Shown here in pieces: positions 9,137 through 19,401 of a stretch of DNA of 64,000 bases. The notes beneath the pieces were generated by a model. The model was not told the DNA's origin. It worked only from the letters and a program-made list of their open reading frames with translations, and ran no database searches. Where the stretch lies: the NCBI RefSeq assembly GCF_003952525.1, contig NZ_CP034451.1, positions 3,410,001 to 3,474,000 on the forward strand, given 5' to 3'. The stretch comes from Mesorhizobium sp. M3A.F.Ca.ET.080.04.2.1. Lineage in GTDB: Bacteria > Pseudomonadota > Alphaproteobacteria > Rhizobiales > Rhizobiaceae. The first letter of the stretch is position 1. Each line of letters begins with the position of its first letter. The position numbers and the translations under genes were made by a program.

Positions 9137-11170
9137 CTACGCCCGCCTTCTCTCCGGCCCGTTGTCCAGCCACGCCACATCTTCCGCCGACAGCTCAATG
9201 TCCAGCGCCTTCAAGCTGTCCTCGAGCTCGTCCAGCGTGCGCGGACCGATCAGCGGCACCGACGGGAAGGGCTGCGCCAAGACGTAAGCCAGCGCGACAT
9301 GGATCGGGCTCTTGCCGAGCCTCCGCGCCAGTTCGATCGCCCGGTCGCGGCGGCCGAAATTCTTCTGCGAATACCAGACGCGCACCAACTCCTCATTGTC
9401 GGTGCGGTCGCGGCCGGCGCGATCGGTGAAGAAGCCGCGGCCCTGGCTCGACCAGGCGAAGTTCGGCATCTGCCTTGCCGTCAGCCAGGCTTTCCAATCA
9501 TCGCTCGAAGAAGTGATGCAGCCGGCCCAGATCGGCTCCAGCATCTCGGCCAGCGAGAAATTGTTGGAGAGCGCGCCCGGCTTCTGCTTGCCGGTGCGCT
9601 CGGCATAGGCAATCGCCTCATCCATGCGCTCCATCGTCCAGTTGGAGCCGCCGAACGGGCCGCGGATGCGGCCGGCCCTCACCTCCCGGTCCATGGCGTC
9701 GACGAATTCGCCGACCGGCACGTCCGAATTGTCGCGGTGCATGAAATAGATGTCGACATGGTCGGTCTGCAGCCGGTCGAGCGACTGGGCGAGCTGCTTG
9801 CCGATCACATCGGGGTAGCAGAGCGGCGAATGGGCGCCCTTGGCGATGATGACCGACTGTTCGCGCACGCCGCGATTCTTCAGCCATTGGCCGAGCAGCG
9901 TCTCGGTGTAGCCGCCGCCGTACACATAGCCGGTGTCGAACAGATTGCCGCCGGCCTCGAAATAAGCGTCGAGCAGGATCGAGCCCGAGGAGAAGGTGCG
10001 GAAATCCTCGAAGCCGAGCGCCAGCCGCGAAGCCGGCCGCGGCAGTCCCGGAATGGTGCGCTTGCCGATGGCGGTGCCGCCGGCCCTGAGCGGCCGGCCG
10101 GAGATGGTGTTGATGCGCTTTGCCGGCTTCTCGATTTCGTATTCCAGCCCGACCGCGGCACGCCATTTGTCGAGAACACGCAGATTATGGAGGCTGTCGG
10201 CCCAACTCATGCCCGGCCAGGCGAATTCCTGCCGGCCCGCTTGGATTGCTTCGCCCGCAGCGTCGACCTCGAAGGAATAGAGATGACGCGTCTCGTTGAC
10301 GCTGACGGTTTCGCGCGCAGCCCCGGATCGGACCACGTCGATCCGGCCCAGGCCGACATCGCGGTTGCCGCCGGCGAACCAGAAGTCGGGCACCTCGATG
10401 TGACCCTTGGTGCCGAAGATGCGCAGCACATTGTCCTGGTTCAGCGAAATGCTGCAGGAGACCTCGGCGACGATGCCGCCCGGGAAGGTGAGCAGCGCCG
10501 AGGCCCACTCGTCGACTCTCGATTGGCCGAGATGGGCGGCACCCACTACCCTGTCCGGCTCGAGGAAAGGTCGTCCCGCCGCCGCACCCGCGATCAGCCG
10601 CGCCATCGACACCGGATAGCCGCCGACATCGAGAATGCCGCCGCCGGCAAGCTCGTTGGCATAAAGCCGATGCTCGGGCATGAAGCCCGGCATGGCGAAG
10701 CCGAAGCTCGACTTGATCATGCGAACCTCGCCGATGACGCCTGACTTGATCAGCTCGACCAGCTGCCGGGTCTGCGGGTGAAGCCGGTACATGAAGGCTT
10801 CGCCCAGGAACGTGCCGGCCTTGCGGGCCGCGTGCATCATGGCATCCGTCTCGAAGGCGGTCAGCGCCAGCGGTTTCTCGCACAGCACATGTTTGCCGGC
10901 TTCCGCGGCCTTGATTGCCCATTCGGCGTGGCCGGGATGCGGTGTCGCGATGTAGACGGCGTCGACGCAGTCATCGGCAAGCAGCGCCTCGTAGCCGCCG
11001 AGGATGCGCGCACCCGCAAAGGCTTCGGCGAGTCCCGGCTTGCCGGGGTTGCGGGCGCCGAGCGCGACCAGCTCGCCGGTACGCGACTGCGCGACGCCGC
11101 CGGCGAAGGATCTTGCGATGCTGCCGGGCCCGAGAATGCCCCAGCGAATCTTTCTGGATATGGATGTCAT
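9137..11170 (-). CDS. Gfo/Idh/MocA oxidoreductase fused to aldo/keto reductase
   Basis: A 677-residue two-enzyme fusion. Residues 1 to about 335 form a Gfo/Idh/MocA dehydrogenase (Rossmann WGILGPGSIARSF, then HVLCEKPLAL with the family EKP motif). Residues about 350-677 form an aldo/keto reductase with the Asp/Tyr/Lys/His set visible in NLFDTGYVYGGG, VIIAKGAH and IYFMHRD. Both halves act on sugars or polyols in known families. It lies 57 bases downstream of a sugar transporter ATPase gene, same strand, so it probably processes the imported sugar. GGAG 9 bases before 11170 supports this start. Confidence 0.85.
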   Translation of the reverse strand: MTSISRKIRWGILGPGSIARSFAGGVAQSRTGELVALGARNPGKPGLAEAFAGARILGGYEALLADDCVDAVYIATPHPGHAEWAIKAAEAGKHVLCEKPLALTAFETDAMMHAARKAGTFLGEAFMYRLHPQTRQLVELIKSGVIGEVRMIKSSFGFAMPGFMPEHRLYANELAGGGILDVGGYPVSMARLIAGAAAGRPFLEPDRVVGAAHLGQSRVDEWASALLTFPGGIVAEVSCSISLNQDNVLRIFGTKGHIEVPDFWFAGGNRDVGLGRIDVVRSGAARETVSVNETRHLYSFEVDAAGEAIQAGRQEFAWPGMSWADSLHNLRVLDKWRAAVGLEYEIEKPAKRINTISGRPLRAGGTAIGKRTIPGLPRPASRLALGFEDFRTFSSGSILLDAYFEAGGNLFDTGYVYGGGYTETLLGQWLKNRGVREQSVIIAKGAHSPLCYPDVIGKQLAQSLDRLQTDHVDIYFMHRDNSDVPVGEFVDAMDREVRAGRIRGPFGGSNWTMERMDEAIAYAERTGKQKPGALSNNFSLAEMLEPIWAGCITSSSDDWKAWLTARQMPNFAWSSQGRGFFTDRAGRDRTDNEELVRVWYSQKNFGRRDRAIELARRLGKSPIHVALAYVLAQPFPSVPLIGPRTLDELEDSLKALDIELSAEDVAWLDNGPERRRA

Positions 11171-11227
11171 GTCAAAATTCTCCATGGGTCGCCGCGCTCG
11201 CCTTGGCGATCGGGCAGGAAAGGAAAG

Positions 11228-12313
<1,086 letters not shown>

Positions 12314-12325
12314 CCTGGTCCTGTC

Positions 12326-13162
12326 CTATTTGACTGCGCCGGCGGCGATGCCGGCGATGAAATGACGCTGCAGCAGCACGAAGACGACAAGCATCGGCAC
12401 GGTCAGCATGACGGCGCCGGCCATGATGCCGCCCCATGAAACCTTGGTCAGGCCGATCAGCGTGCCGAGCGCGACCGGCGCCGTCATCGCGCCGGGCTGG
12501 CTGTTGATCAGCAGCGGCCACAGATAATTGTTCCAGGAGGCGAGGAAGAGGATGATGGCAAGCGCCGCCAGCATCGGCCGCGCCAGGGGCAGCGCGACGA
12601 AAAGGAAGATGCGCCACTCCTTCACGCCCTCGACGCGCGCGGCGTCGAACAGCTCGGCCGGCATCATCGAGAAGGCCTGGCGCATGAAGAGCACGCCGAG
12701 CGAATTGAACAGCGGCGGCACGATCAGCGCGACCCAGGTGTTGGCGAGCTGGAAGTCGCGCGCCACCATTATGAATTGCGGGATCAGCACGACCGCATAG
12801 GGAAGCGTGATGGTGCCGAAGATGATCGCCACCACCATGCCCTTGCCGAAGAACTCGTAGCGCGCCAGCGCCCAGCCGGCCATCGAGGTGAGCAGCACCG
12901 ACAGAAAGGTGTAGGTCACCGCGACCGAGACCGAGATGCCGATGGCGCCGATGAAATTGGTGTCGCGCTCGAGATTGCCGACATTGTCGAGGAAGCTGTC
13001 ACGCGGCAGAAGCTGGATGCCGGGGCTGAAGATGGCGTTGTCGGGCATGGTGGCGAACACCACCATCATCCACAGCGGGAACAGCCAGACCAGCGCCAGC
13101 GGCGTCAGGACGAGATGCAGCAGGATGCTGCGGCCGAGGCGATTGTTGGCGCGCGAGGTCAT
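12326..13162 (-). CDS. Carbohydrate ABC transporter permease (MalG type)
   Basis: A 278-residue membrane protein with about six hydrophobic helices and the MalG-type coupling loop EAARVEG-like sequence FDAARVEGVKEWRIFLFVALPLARP. It overlaps the preceding permease gene by 4 bases, showing translational coupling. Pairs with the MalF-type partner to form the sugar channel in the inner membrane. Confidence 0.9.
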   Translation of the reverse strand: MTSRANNRLGRSILLHLVLTPLALVWLFPLWMMVVFATMPDNAIFSPGIQLLPRDSFLDNVGNLERDTNFIGAIGISVSVAVTYTFLSVLLTSMAGWALARYEFFGKGMVVAIIFGTITLPYAVVLIPQFIMVARDFQLANTWVALIVPPLFNSLGVLFMRQAFSMMPAELFDAARVEGVKEWRIFLFVALPLARPMLAALAIILFLASWNNYLWPLLINSQPGAMTAPVALGTLIGLTKVSWGGIMAGAVMLTVPMLVVFVLLQRHFIAGIAAGAVK

Positions 13163-14019
13163 TTCGGGTCTCTCGTCAGCCAGAGCTGCACCAGGGTGAT
13201 GGCGATCGCCAGCCCGGCCATGGTGTAGGCGATGGCCGAGGCATAGCCGAAATTGAGCGAGCGGAAACCCTGGCGGTAAAGCAAGAGACCCAGCGTCTCG
13301 GTGCCGCCGCCCGGTCCGCCGCGCTCGGTGATCAGGAACGGCTCGGTGAAGAGCTGCATGGTGCCGATGATCGACAGCACGGCGCAGAAGACGATCACCG
13401 GCTTCAGCAGCGGCAAGGTGATGTAGAAGAACTGCTTGACCTTGCTGACGCGATCCAGCGTCGCCGCCTCGTAGACGTCGTCCGGAATGGACTGCAGGCC
13501 GGCGAGGATGATGATGGCGTTGTAGCCGGCCCAGCGCCAGGTGACCGCGATCATGATCAGCGCCATGGCCGGCGTGTCGTTGGAGAACCAGTCGATTTTC
13601 GGCAGGCCGACGCCGTTGAGCAGCTTGTTGACGATACCGAAATCAAGGCTGAACATCAGCCGGAACACCGCCGAATAGGCCACCTCGCCGACCACGACCG
13701 GAGCGAAGAAGGCGAAGCGGTAGAGACCGCGCAGTTTCAGCAGTGGCGAATTCAAGAGCACCGCCATCACGATCGCCAGCGCGATCATCACCGGCACCTG
13801 GATGACGAGGATCAGCAGGGTGTTCTTGAGCGCGTTGAAGAAGGCCGGGTCGCCGATCAGGCGGCCCCAGTTGAAGGCCGGCGCGAATCGCCACGGCACG
13901 GTGCGAGTCGCCTGGAAGGAGATCAGGAAGGAACTGATGATCGGCCAGATCCAGAAAATGGCGAAGACCAGCAGATAGGGCGTGAGGAAGCGATACGCGG
14001 TGGCGTTCCGGTAGCGCAT
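13159..14019 (-). CDS. Carbohydrate ABC transporter permease (MalF type)
   Basis: A 286-residue membrane protein with about six helices and the EAA-type loop YEAATLDRVSKVKQFFYITLPLLKP. The N-terminal YRFLTPYLLVFAIFWIWPI is typical of the family. It is the first of the coupled permease pair and lies 344 bases downstream of the binding-protein gene, a gap filled by a RIME element. Confidence 0.9.
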   Translation of the reverse strand: MRYRNATAYRFLTPYLLVFAIFWIWPIISSFLISFQATRTVPWRFAPAFNWGRLIGDPAFFNALKNTLLILVIQVPVMIALAIVMAVLLNSPLLKLRGLYRFAFFAPVVVGEVAYSAVFRLMFSLDFGIVNKLLNGVGLPKIDWFSNDTPAMALIMIAVTWRWAGYNAIIILAGLQSIPDDVYEAATLDRVSKVKQFFYITLPLLKPVIVFCAVLSIIGTMQLFTEPFLITERGGPGGGTETLGLLLYRQGFRSLNFGYASAIAYTMAGLAIAITLVQLWLTRDPK

Positions 14020-14363
14020 CGTCTTCCTCCTTTCCGGTTCCGGGATTGTGACATGCCGCCTCTGGCGTCGTGTCAGCTATAATGCCGGTGTGGCTCGCGG
14101 TTCCATTTCAGCGCAGCCTCAACTGTCGATGCCGCCGCCGCCCCTCATCGCCCGCCGGGCACTTCTCCCCGTATAGTGACGGGGAGAAGGGGCTGGGCGC
14201 ACCGCCGGCGCCCCCCGACCTTGGCGATTGGCGAAACCGTTGGCGACAGCGCCCCTCTCCCCGTCACTATACGGGGAGAGGATGCCGGCAGGCAGGTGAG
14301 GGGCAGCGCCGACGGTCCGGCAATCTTGCTGTCGAAACTGCCAGCGGCACCATTCCCGCCTCC
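14020..14363. repeat. RIME element between binding protein and permease genes
   Basis: The 344-base gap holds a large rhizobial mosaic element at about 14,137-14,310. Two hairpins, CTTCTCCCCGTATAGTGACG near 14,161 and CTCTCCCCGTCACTATACGG near 14,254, are inverted relative to each other, flanked by GCCCCTCATCGCCC-like and GGCAGGTGAGGGGCAGCG arms. Such an element could attenuate transcription or protect the 3' end of the binding-protein mRNA. Confidence 0.7.
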
Positions 14364-15632
14364 TCACTTTACCGGCAGGCCGGTCGCCGAGGCGATCTGG
14401 TTGGCGGCGTCGTCGAGCGCCGCCTTGGCATCCGGATAGCCGCCGCCCAGATATTTGGTCTGCACGGCGCGCATGATGATCTCGGCATCGCTCTGGAACT
14501 GCGTGCCGCGGCTCGGCACCACCTTGGGCAGGGTGGCGAGAATGTCCTTCCACACCGCCTGGCCGCCCCAGTAGTCCAGACCCTGCGAGACGTAGGGGTC
14601 TTGGAGCGCCGAGATCAGCGACGGCACCAGGCCGAAATCCTTCAGCATGGTGATCTGGCCTTCATTGGTCTCCAACGTGTATTTCAGATAGGCGTAGGCC
14701 GCTTCCTTGTTCTTGCTGGCCGAGGTGATGGCCAAGGAGGAGCCGCCGAGATTTGCGGCACGCGGCCCGTCGGCGGTGAGGCTGGGCATCGGGTAGACGC
14801 CCCACTTGCCGCTCTCCTTCGGCGATTCGGTGCGGATCGTGCCTTCATACCAGCCGCCATAGACCTGGCTGGCGACGGTGCCGGCGGTGTTGTTGGTGAT
14901 CTTGGTGCCCCAGTCGGCCGACGACATGATGCCGGCGTCCTTCATCTCCTTGATCTTGGTCAGGGTATCGACGCATTTCGGCTGGTTGACCGTGATCGAC
15001 TGGCCGTCCTCGGCGAAGTAGCCGCAGCCTTGCTCGTTGGAGATCATCCGGAAGAATTCGGTGTCGCCGTTGAAATCGGCATTGGTCATGGTGACGCCGG
15101 GATTGACGGCCTGGATCTTCTTGCCGGCGGCGATGAAATCGTCCCAGGTCTTGATCGAGGCGGGATCGACGCCAGCCTTTTCGTAGAAGTCGCGGCGGTA
15201 GAACACCGCCACCGGTCCGGAATCCCACGGCATCGCGTAGGCCTTGTCGCCCACTTCGAGCTCGGTGCGCTTGAAATCGGGGAATTTCTTCTCGTCCTCG
15301 GCGGTGTAGCCAAGCGTGTGCAGGTCAACGAAACAGTCGGGGAACTGACTCCAGTAGTTCTCGGCCTCGCCATTCTCGATCGAGACGATGTCGGGCAGAC
15401 CGACGCCGCCGGCGGCGCAACCGGCAATCGACTTGTCATAGGTAGGCTGATTGCCGAGGTCCTGAACGGTGACCTTGATGTCGGGATACTTCTTGTTGAA
15501 GCCGGCTACCGTGGCCTTCAGCGAGGAAGCGGCGATGTTCCAGCTCCAAATCGTGATTTCGCCGGATTGCGCCAGCGCCGGGCCGGAGCCCAGCGCAAGC
15601 AAAAGCGTGGCGCAGGTCAGTGTGGTGCGCAT
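14364..15632 (-). CDS. Carbohydrate ABC transporter substrate-binding protein
   Basis: A 422-residue periplasmic family 1 solute-binding protein. It begins with a signal peptide (LLLALGSGPALAQ, cleavage near residue 22) and continues EITIWSWNIAASSL, a typical mature N-terminus. It captures a sugar or oligosaccharide for the downstream permeases; the substrate is not evident, though the family includes lactose- and arabinose-type systems. It is the first gene of the operon and diverges from an AraC regulator. Confidence 0.9.
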   Translation of the reverse strand: MRTTLTCATLLLALGSGPALAQSGEITIWSWNIAASSLKATVAGFNKKYPDIKVTVQDLGNQPTYDKSIAGCAAGGVGLPDIVSIENGEAENYWSQFPDCFVDLHTLGYTAEDEKKFPDFKRTELEVGDKAYAMPWDSGPVAVFYRRDFYEKAGVDPASIKTWDDFIAAGKKIQAVNPGVTMTNADFNGDTEFFRMISNEQGCGYFAEDGQSITVNQPKCVDTLTKIKEMKDAGIMSSADWGTKITNNTAGTVASQVYGGWYEGTIRTESPKESGKWGVYPMPSLTADGPRAANLGGSSLAITSASKNKEAAYAYLKYTLETNEGQITMLKDFGLVPSLISALQDPYVSQGLDYWGGQAVWKDILATLPKVVPSRGTQFQSDAEIIMRAVQTKYLGGGYPDAKAALDDAANQIASATGLPVK

Positions 15633-15738
15633 TGAAATCCTCCCATTTCGTTTGCTCTCTCACCGTGAGCGTGGCTAGATTATGCGGCGCGGAAGGCTTG
15701 TCCCCGACAAAGGGAATAAGAAGTTGGCGGAAAGTAAG

Positions 15739-16605
15739 ATGCCTGGGCGTCCGTTCTATCAGCCCGGCGCGAGCAGCGTCGAAGGCCTGCCCTTGGCGCT
15801 GCAGATGTTCCACAACCATCCGCTGGTGATGCTGAAACCCCACTGGCACGCCCAGGTCGAGGTGAACTTCATCGTGCGCGGCAGCGTGCATTACCGCATG
15901 GCGGAGCATGAGATATCGCTTTCGGCCGGCGAGATGTGCCTGTTCTGGGGCGGCCTGCCGCACCAGATGGACGACCTGACGGATGACGCCATCTATGCCG
16001 GCGCGCACCTGCCGCTGGTGCATTTCTTCAGGCTGCATTTGCCGGCCGATGTCAGGCACCGGCTGATGACCGGGGCGACGCTGGTGACGAATGCCACCGA
16101 CCAGTCTGACAATGATAATTTCAGACGCTGGAACGAGTATGCGCGCTCGGGCGATCCGGCAAAGGCCGAACATGCCGTCAACGAGCTGCTGTTGAGGCTC
16201 GAGCGGGTGCGCTTCGAGCCGTACCGGCTGGTGCCGGGGACCGGACCGGGGCAAGGTGCCGGCAATCCCTTCGACCAGCAGTCGTCGCGCAATGTCGGGC
16301 GCATGTGCGACTTCATCGCCGAAAATTTCCTTTACGACATCGATTGCGTGAACATCGCTGCCGCCGCCGACATTCACCCGAAATACGCCATGAGCCTGTT
16401 CAAGAAATCGACCGGCATGACGCTCAACGAGTATGTCAACCTGCTGCGGCTGAGCTACGCGCAGGCGCTGCTGATGCATGAGGATGCCAATGTTCTTAAG
16501 GTGGCGATGGACTCCGGCTTCGGCTCGCTGAGCGCCTTCAACAAGTCGTTCCGCAAGCTTGCCGGCATGTCTCCCTCCGATTTCCGCAGGGCGGGCGGCC
16601 GGTAG
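15739..16605 (+). CDS. AraC family transcriptional regulator
   Basis: About 289 residues: an N-terminal cupin sensor (HWHAQVEVNFIVRGSVHYRM near the start) and a C-terminal double helix-turn-helix (NIAAAADIHPKYAMSLFKKS and VAMDSGFGSLSAFNKSFRK). It probably regulates the divergent sugar transport operon. The start is uncertain: ATG 15739 fits the cupin best, while the frame is open to an ATG at 15682. Confidence 0.85.
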   Translation: MPGRPFYQPGASSVEGLPLALQMFHNHPLVMLKPHWHAQVEVNFIVRGSVHYRMAEHEISLSAGEMCLFWGGLPHQMDDLTDDAIYAGAHLPLVHFFRLHLPADVRHRLMTGATLVTNATDQSDNDNFRRWNEYARSGDPAKAEHAVNELLLRLERVRFEPYRLVPGTGPGQGAGNPFDQQSSRNVGRMCDFIAENFLYDIDCVNIAAAADIHPKYAMSLFKKSTGMTLNEYVNLLRLSYAQALLMHEDANVLKVAMDSGFGSLSAFNKSFRKLAGMSPSDFRRAGGR

Positions 16606-16609
16606 CCCA

Positions 16610-16825
16610 TCACCTCTCTCCCTCACGTGCCGCGCGGCGGGCGCTCTGCCACAATATGGCGAGGCAGCCGAGCAGGATCAGCACGCCGCCGGCGAGCGGC
16701 GGCAGTCCGAGCAGCTTCACGGCCGCTCCGATCAAGGCGATCAGGACCAGCGCCAACAGCGCCAGGCTGCCGTCGTCGACGAACATGCCGACCAGCTCCT
16801 TCAGGATGAGGCTGAGGATCTTCAT
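16610..16825 (-). CDS. Small membrane protein
   Basis: A 71-residue protein with two hydrophobic segments (SLALLALVLIALIGAAVKLL and PPLAGGVLILLGCLAIL) and a basic tail. Its start overlaps the stop of the upstream membrane protein gene by 4 bases, so the pair is co-translated. Family and function are not recognised. Confidence 0.7.
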   Translation of the reverse strand: MKILSLILKELVGMFVDDGSLALLALVLIALIGAAVKLLGLPPLAGGVLILLGCLAILWQSARRAAREGER

Positions 16826-17595
16826 CGGGCGCTTCCTTCAGCGGGCCTAGGATAGACGCCGCGCAGCCGGCGCACGATGGCGAAGGACGTCCCGGCAATG
16901 ATGCCGAAAATGGCTATGAGCGCGAAATCCTCGCCGGGCCACTCGGCGCCGAGGCCCTCACCGGTCCAGAATACGCCGAAGCTGGTCAGCATCAGCCCGA
17001 CAATGAATTTGAGCGCGTTTTCCGGAACGCGCGCCAGCGGGCGGTGGACGGCCAGGCCGACAAGCATCACCAGCACGAAAGCCGCCAGCGCACCCAGGCT
17101 GGCATAGAGCGTCTGCCCATGCGCGGCGCCGACGGCGACGACGATGAACACCACCTCCACGCCTTCGAGCAGCACCGCCTTGAAGGCCGCCACGCCGGCC
17201 AGGTAGTCGGCGCGGCGGTCGGCCGCCTGGCGGCCAAGCGCGGCGGTCTGCCGCAAGAAGGCCGCCTCCTCGTCGCGCAGCGCGAGGATGCCGGCTCTGC
17301 GCAGGATCGCCTTGCGCAACCAGCGCATGCCGAACAGGATGAGAAGCACGCCGACCACGAATTGCAGGACGGTGATGGGGACGAGCGCCAGCAGCGGTCC
17401 GAAGGCCAGCACCAGCGCCGCCAGCACGGCGAGAGCTAGCGCGGCGCCCGTCAGCGCCGGGCGCCAGCTGCGCGTCACGCCGACGGCAAGCACGATGGTG
17501 AAGGCTTCGACGACCTCGACAAAGGACGCCAGGAACGATGCCGTGACGGTGGAGAGGATGGGTGTCAGGTCGTGCAAAGGTCGGGTCTCCAGCAT
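16822..17595 (-). CDS. COG4280-like integral membrane protein
   Basis: A 257-residue protein with about seven hydrophobic segments arranged as an internal repeat: FLASFVEVVEAFTIVLAVG near the N-terminus and FKAVLLEGVEVVFIVVAVG in the middle. The repeated acidic E-x-VE motif within helices recalls cation-exchanger-type families such as TMEM165/GDT1, but this is only a resemblance. It leads a two-gene unit with the small membrane protein. Confidence 0.75.
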   Translation of the reverse strand: MLETRPLHDLTPILSTVTASFLASFVEVVEAFTIVLAVGVTRSWRPALTGAALALAVLAALVLAFGPLLALVPITVLQFVVGVLLILFGMRWLRKAILRRAGILALRDEEAAFLRQTAALGRQAADRRADYLAGVAAFKAVLLEGVEVVFIVVAVGAAHGQTLYASLGALAAFVLVMLVGLAVHRPLARVPENALKFIVGLMLTSFGVFWTGEGLGAEWPGEDFALIAIFGIIAGTSFAIVRRLRGVYPRPAEGSAR

Positions 17596-17759
17596 TGCCG
17601 CCGAGTGATCACGCTCGACGCGCAGCCCTTGTTCAATCGGTTATGAAGCCCAAACTATGGCAGATTGGAATATGCGGACGACCGGCGGCGGCGTGCCCGC
17701 CTTGCAGCCCGATCTTAGGCGATGCCATAACGCCACGAACCAGCTAAGGAAACAACCGG

Positions 17760-19253
17760 ATGGCGATACCGGCGAGACGTCTTTCCCCACGCACCCCGAT
17801 CGACGGCCGGCACCGGCAGATGCTGATCGACGGCCAGTGGTGCGACGCTGTCAGCGGCCGGACATTCGAAACGCGCAACCCGGCCACCGGCGCCCTGATC
17901 GGCACCGTGCCGCAGGCCGACGCGAAAGACATCGATCTCGCGGTTTCTGCGGCGCGCCGCGCCTTCGAAGGGCCGTGGAGCCGGTTCAAGCCCTATGAGC
18001 GACAGCTGCTCCTGCTGAAGATTGCCGATCTGATGGAGCGGCATTGGGAAGAGCTGGCGCTTTCCGACACCACCGATATGGGCATGCCGATCACCCGCAC
18101 CCTGGCCAACAGGAACCGCGTGCTCGGCATGCTGCGCTTCTATGCCGGCATGGCGACGTCGATCCACGGCCACACGATCGGCAATTCGCTGCCGGGCGAG
18201 ATCGTCTCCTACACGCGCAAGGAGCCGGTCGGCGTGGTCGGCGCGATCATTCCCTGGAATGCGCCGACCGCCGCCTCGATCTGGAAGATCGGCCCGGCTC
18301 TGGCCACCGGCTGCACCATCGTCTTGAAGCCCTCGGAAGAGGCGCCGCTGACGCCGCTCCTGATCGCCGACCTGATGCAGGAGGCCGGCGTGCCGCCCGG
18401 CGTCGTCAATGTCGTGACCGGCACCGGCGCGGAAGCCGGCGCGCCGCTGGCCGCGCATATGGATGTCGACAAGCTTGTCTTCACCGGCTCGACCGCCACC
18501 GGCCAGGCCATCCTGCGCGCCTCGGCCGCCAACATGAAGCGCGTGTCGCTGGAACTCGGCGGCAAGTCGCCGGTGATCGTCTTGGCCGATGCCGATATCG
18601 AGCGCGCCGTGCCGGTGACGGCGATGTCCGTGTTCGCCAATTCCGGCCAGATCTGCATTGCCGGCTCGCGGCTTTTCGTCGAGCGGCCGATCTACGACGA
18701 ATTCGTCGAGCGCGTCGCCGCCTTCGCCGCGAAACTCCGCATCGGCGACGGCGCCGATCCCGACACCGAGATCGGGCCGCTGATCTCACCGCGGCAGCTC
18801 GAGCGTGTCACAGGCTTCATCGAGGACGGCGCGCGCGAAGGCGCGCGGCTGCTGACGGGCGGCATGCGCATCACCGAGGGCGCCCTGGCCGCCGGCAATT
18901 TCATGACGCCCGGTGTGTTCTCAGGGGTCAGCGACGGCATGCGCATCGCGCGCGAGGAAATTTTTGGGCCGATCATCTCGGCGCTGCCCTTCGACACGCT
19001 GGACGAGGCGGTGCGGCGCGGCAACGACACGCCCTACGGACTCGGCGCCGGCGTGTTCACCCGCGACGTCGGCAAGGCGCATCAGCTCGCCAACCGGCTG
19101 CGCGCCGGCTCGGTCTGGGTCAACACCTATCACGCCATCGACCCGGCGGTGCCCTTCGGCGGCTACAAGATGAGCGGCTACGGCCGCGAGGGCGGCGCCG
19201 AGCATCTCGATGAATATCTCCACACCAAGGGCGTCTGGATCCGTACTGATTGA
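17760..19253 (+). CDS. NAD(P)-dependent aldehyde dehydrogenase
   Basis: A 497-residue ALDH superfamily enzyme. Visible are the cofactor site IIPWNAP, the catalytic Glu in LELGGKSP near residue 265, catalytic Cys 299 in GQICIAGSR, and the EEIFGPI and PFGGYKMSGYGREGG signatures near the end. It would oxidise an aldehyde to the acid; substrate unknown. The luciferase-like oxidoreductase gene follows after about 150 bases, suggesting a shared catabolic role. Confidence 0.92.
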   Translation: MAIPARRLSPRTPIDGRHRQMLIDGQWCDAVSGRTFETRNPATGALIGTVPQADAKDIDLAVSAARRAFEGPWSRFKPYERQLLLLKIADLMERHWEELALSDTTDMGMPITRTLANRNRVLGMLRFYAGMATSIHGHTIGNSLPGEIVSYTRKEPVGVVGAIIPWNAPTAASIWKIGPALATGCTIVLKPSEEAPLTPLLIADLMQEAGVPPGVVNVVTGTGAEAGAPLAAHMDVDKLVFTGSTATGQAILRASAANMKRVSLELGGKSPVIVLADADIERAVPVTAMSVFANSGQICIAGSRLFVERPIYDEFVERVAAFAAKLRIGDGADPDTEIGPLISPRQLERVTGFIEDGAREGARLLTGGMRITEGALAAGNFMTPGVFSGVSDGMRIAREEIFGPIISALPFDTLDEAVRRGNDTPYGLGAGVFTRDVGKAHQLANRLRAGSVWVNTYHAIDPAVPFGGYKMSGYGREGGAEHLDEYLHTKGVWIRTD

Positions 19254-19401
19254 CAGTCTGTATCAATTCAGTGTCCGTTGAATCGCTGCCCTGCCCTACT
19301 ACCTGTCTTCACGAAATTCCCAGGCCGAAAGCGTTGGCTTTTCCTGGGCAACAAACGAATTTCAGCGGCTCGGCGAGCCGCTCCGGACTGGAATGGAGCG
19401 C

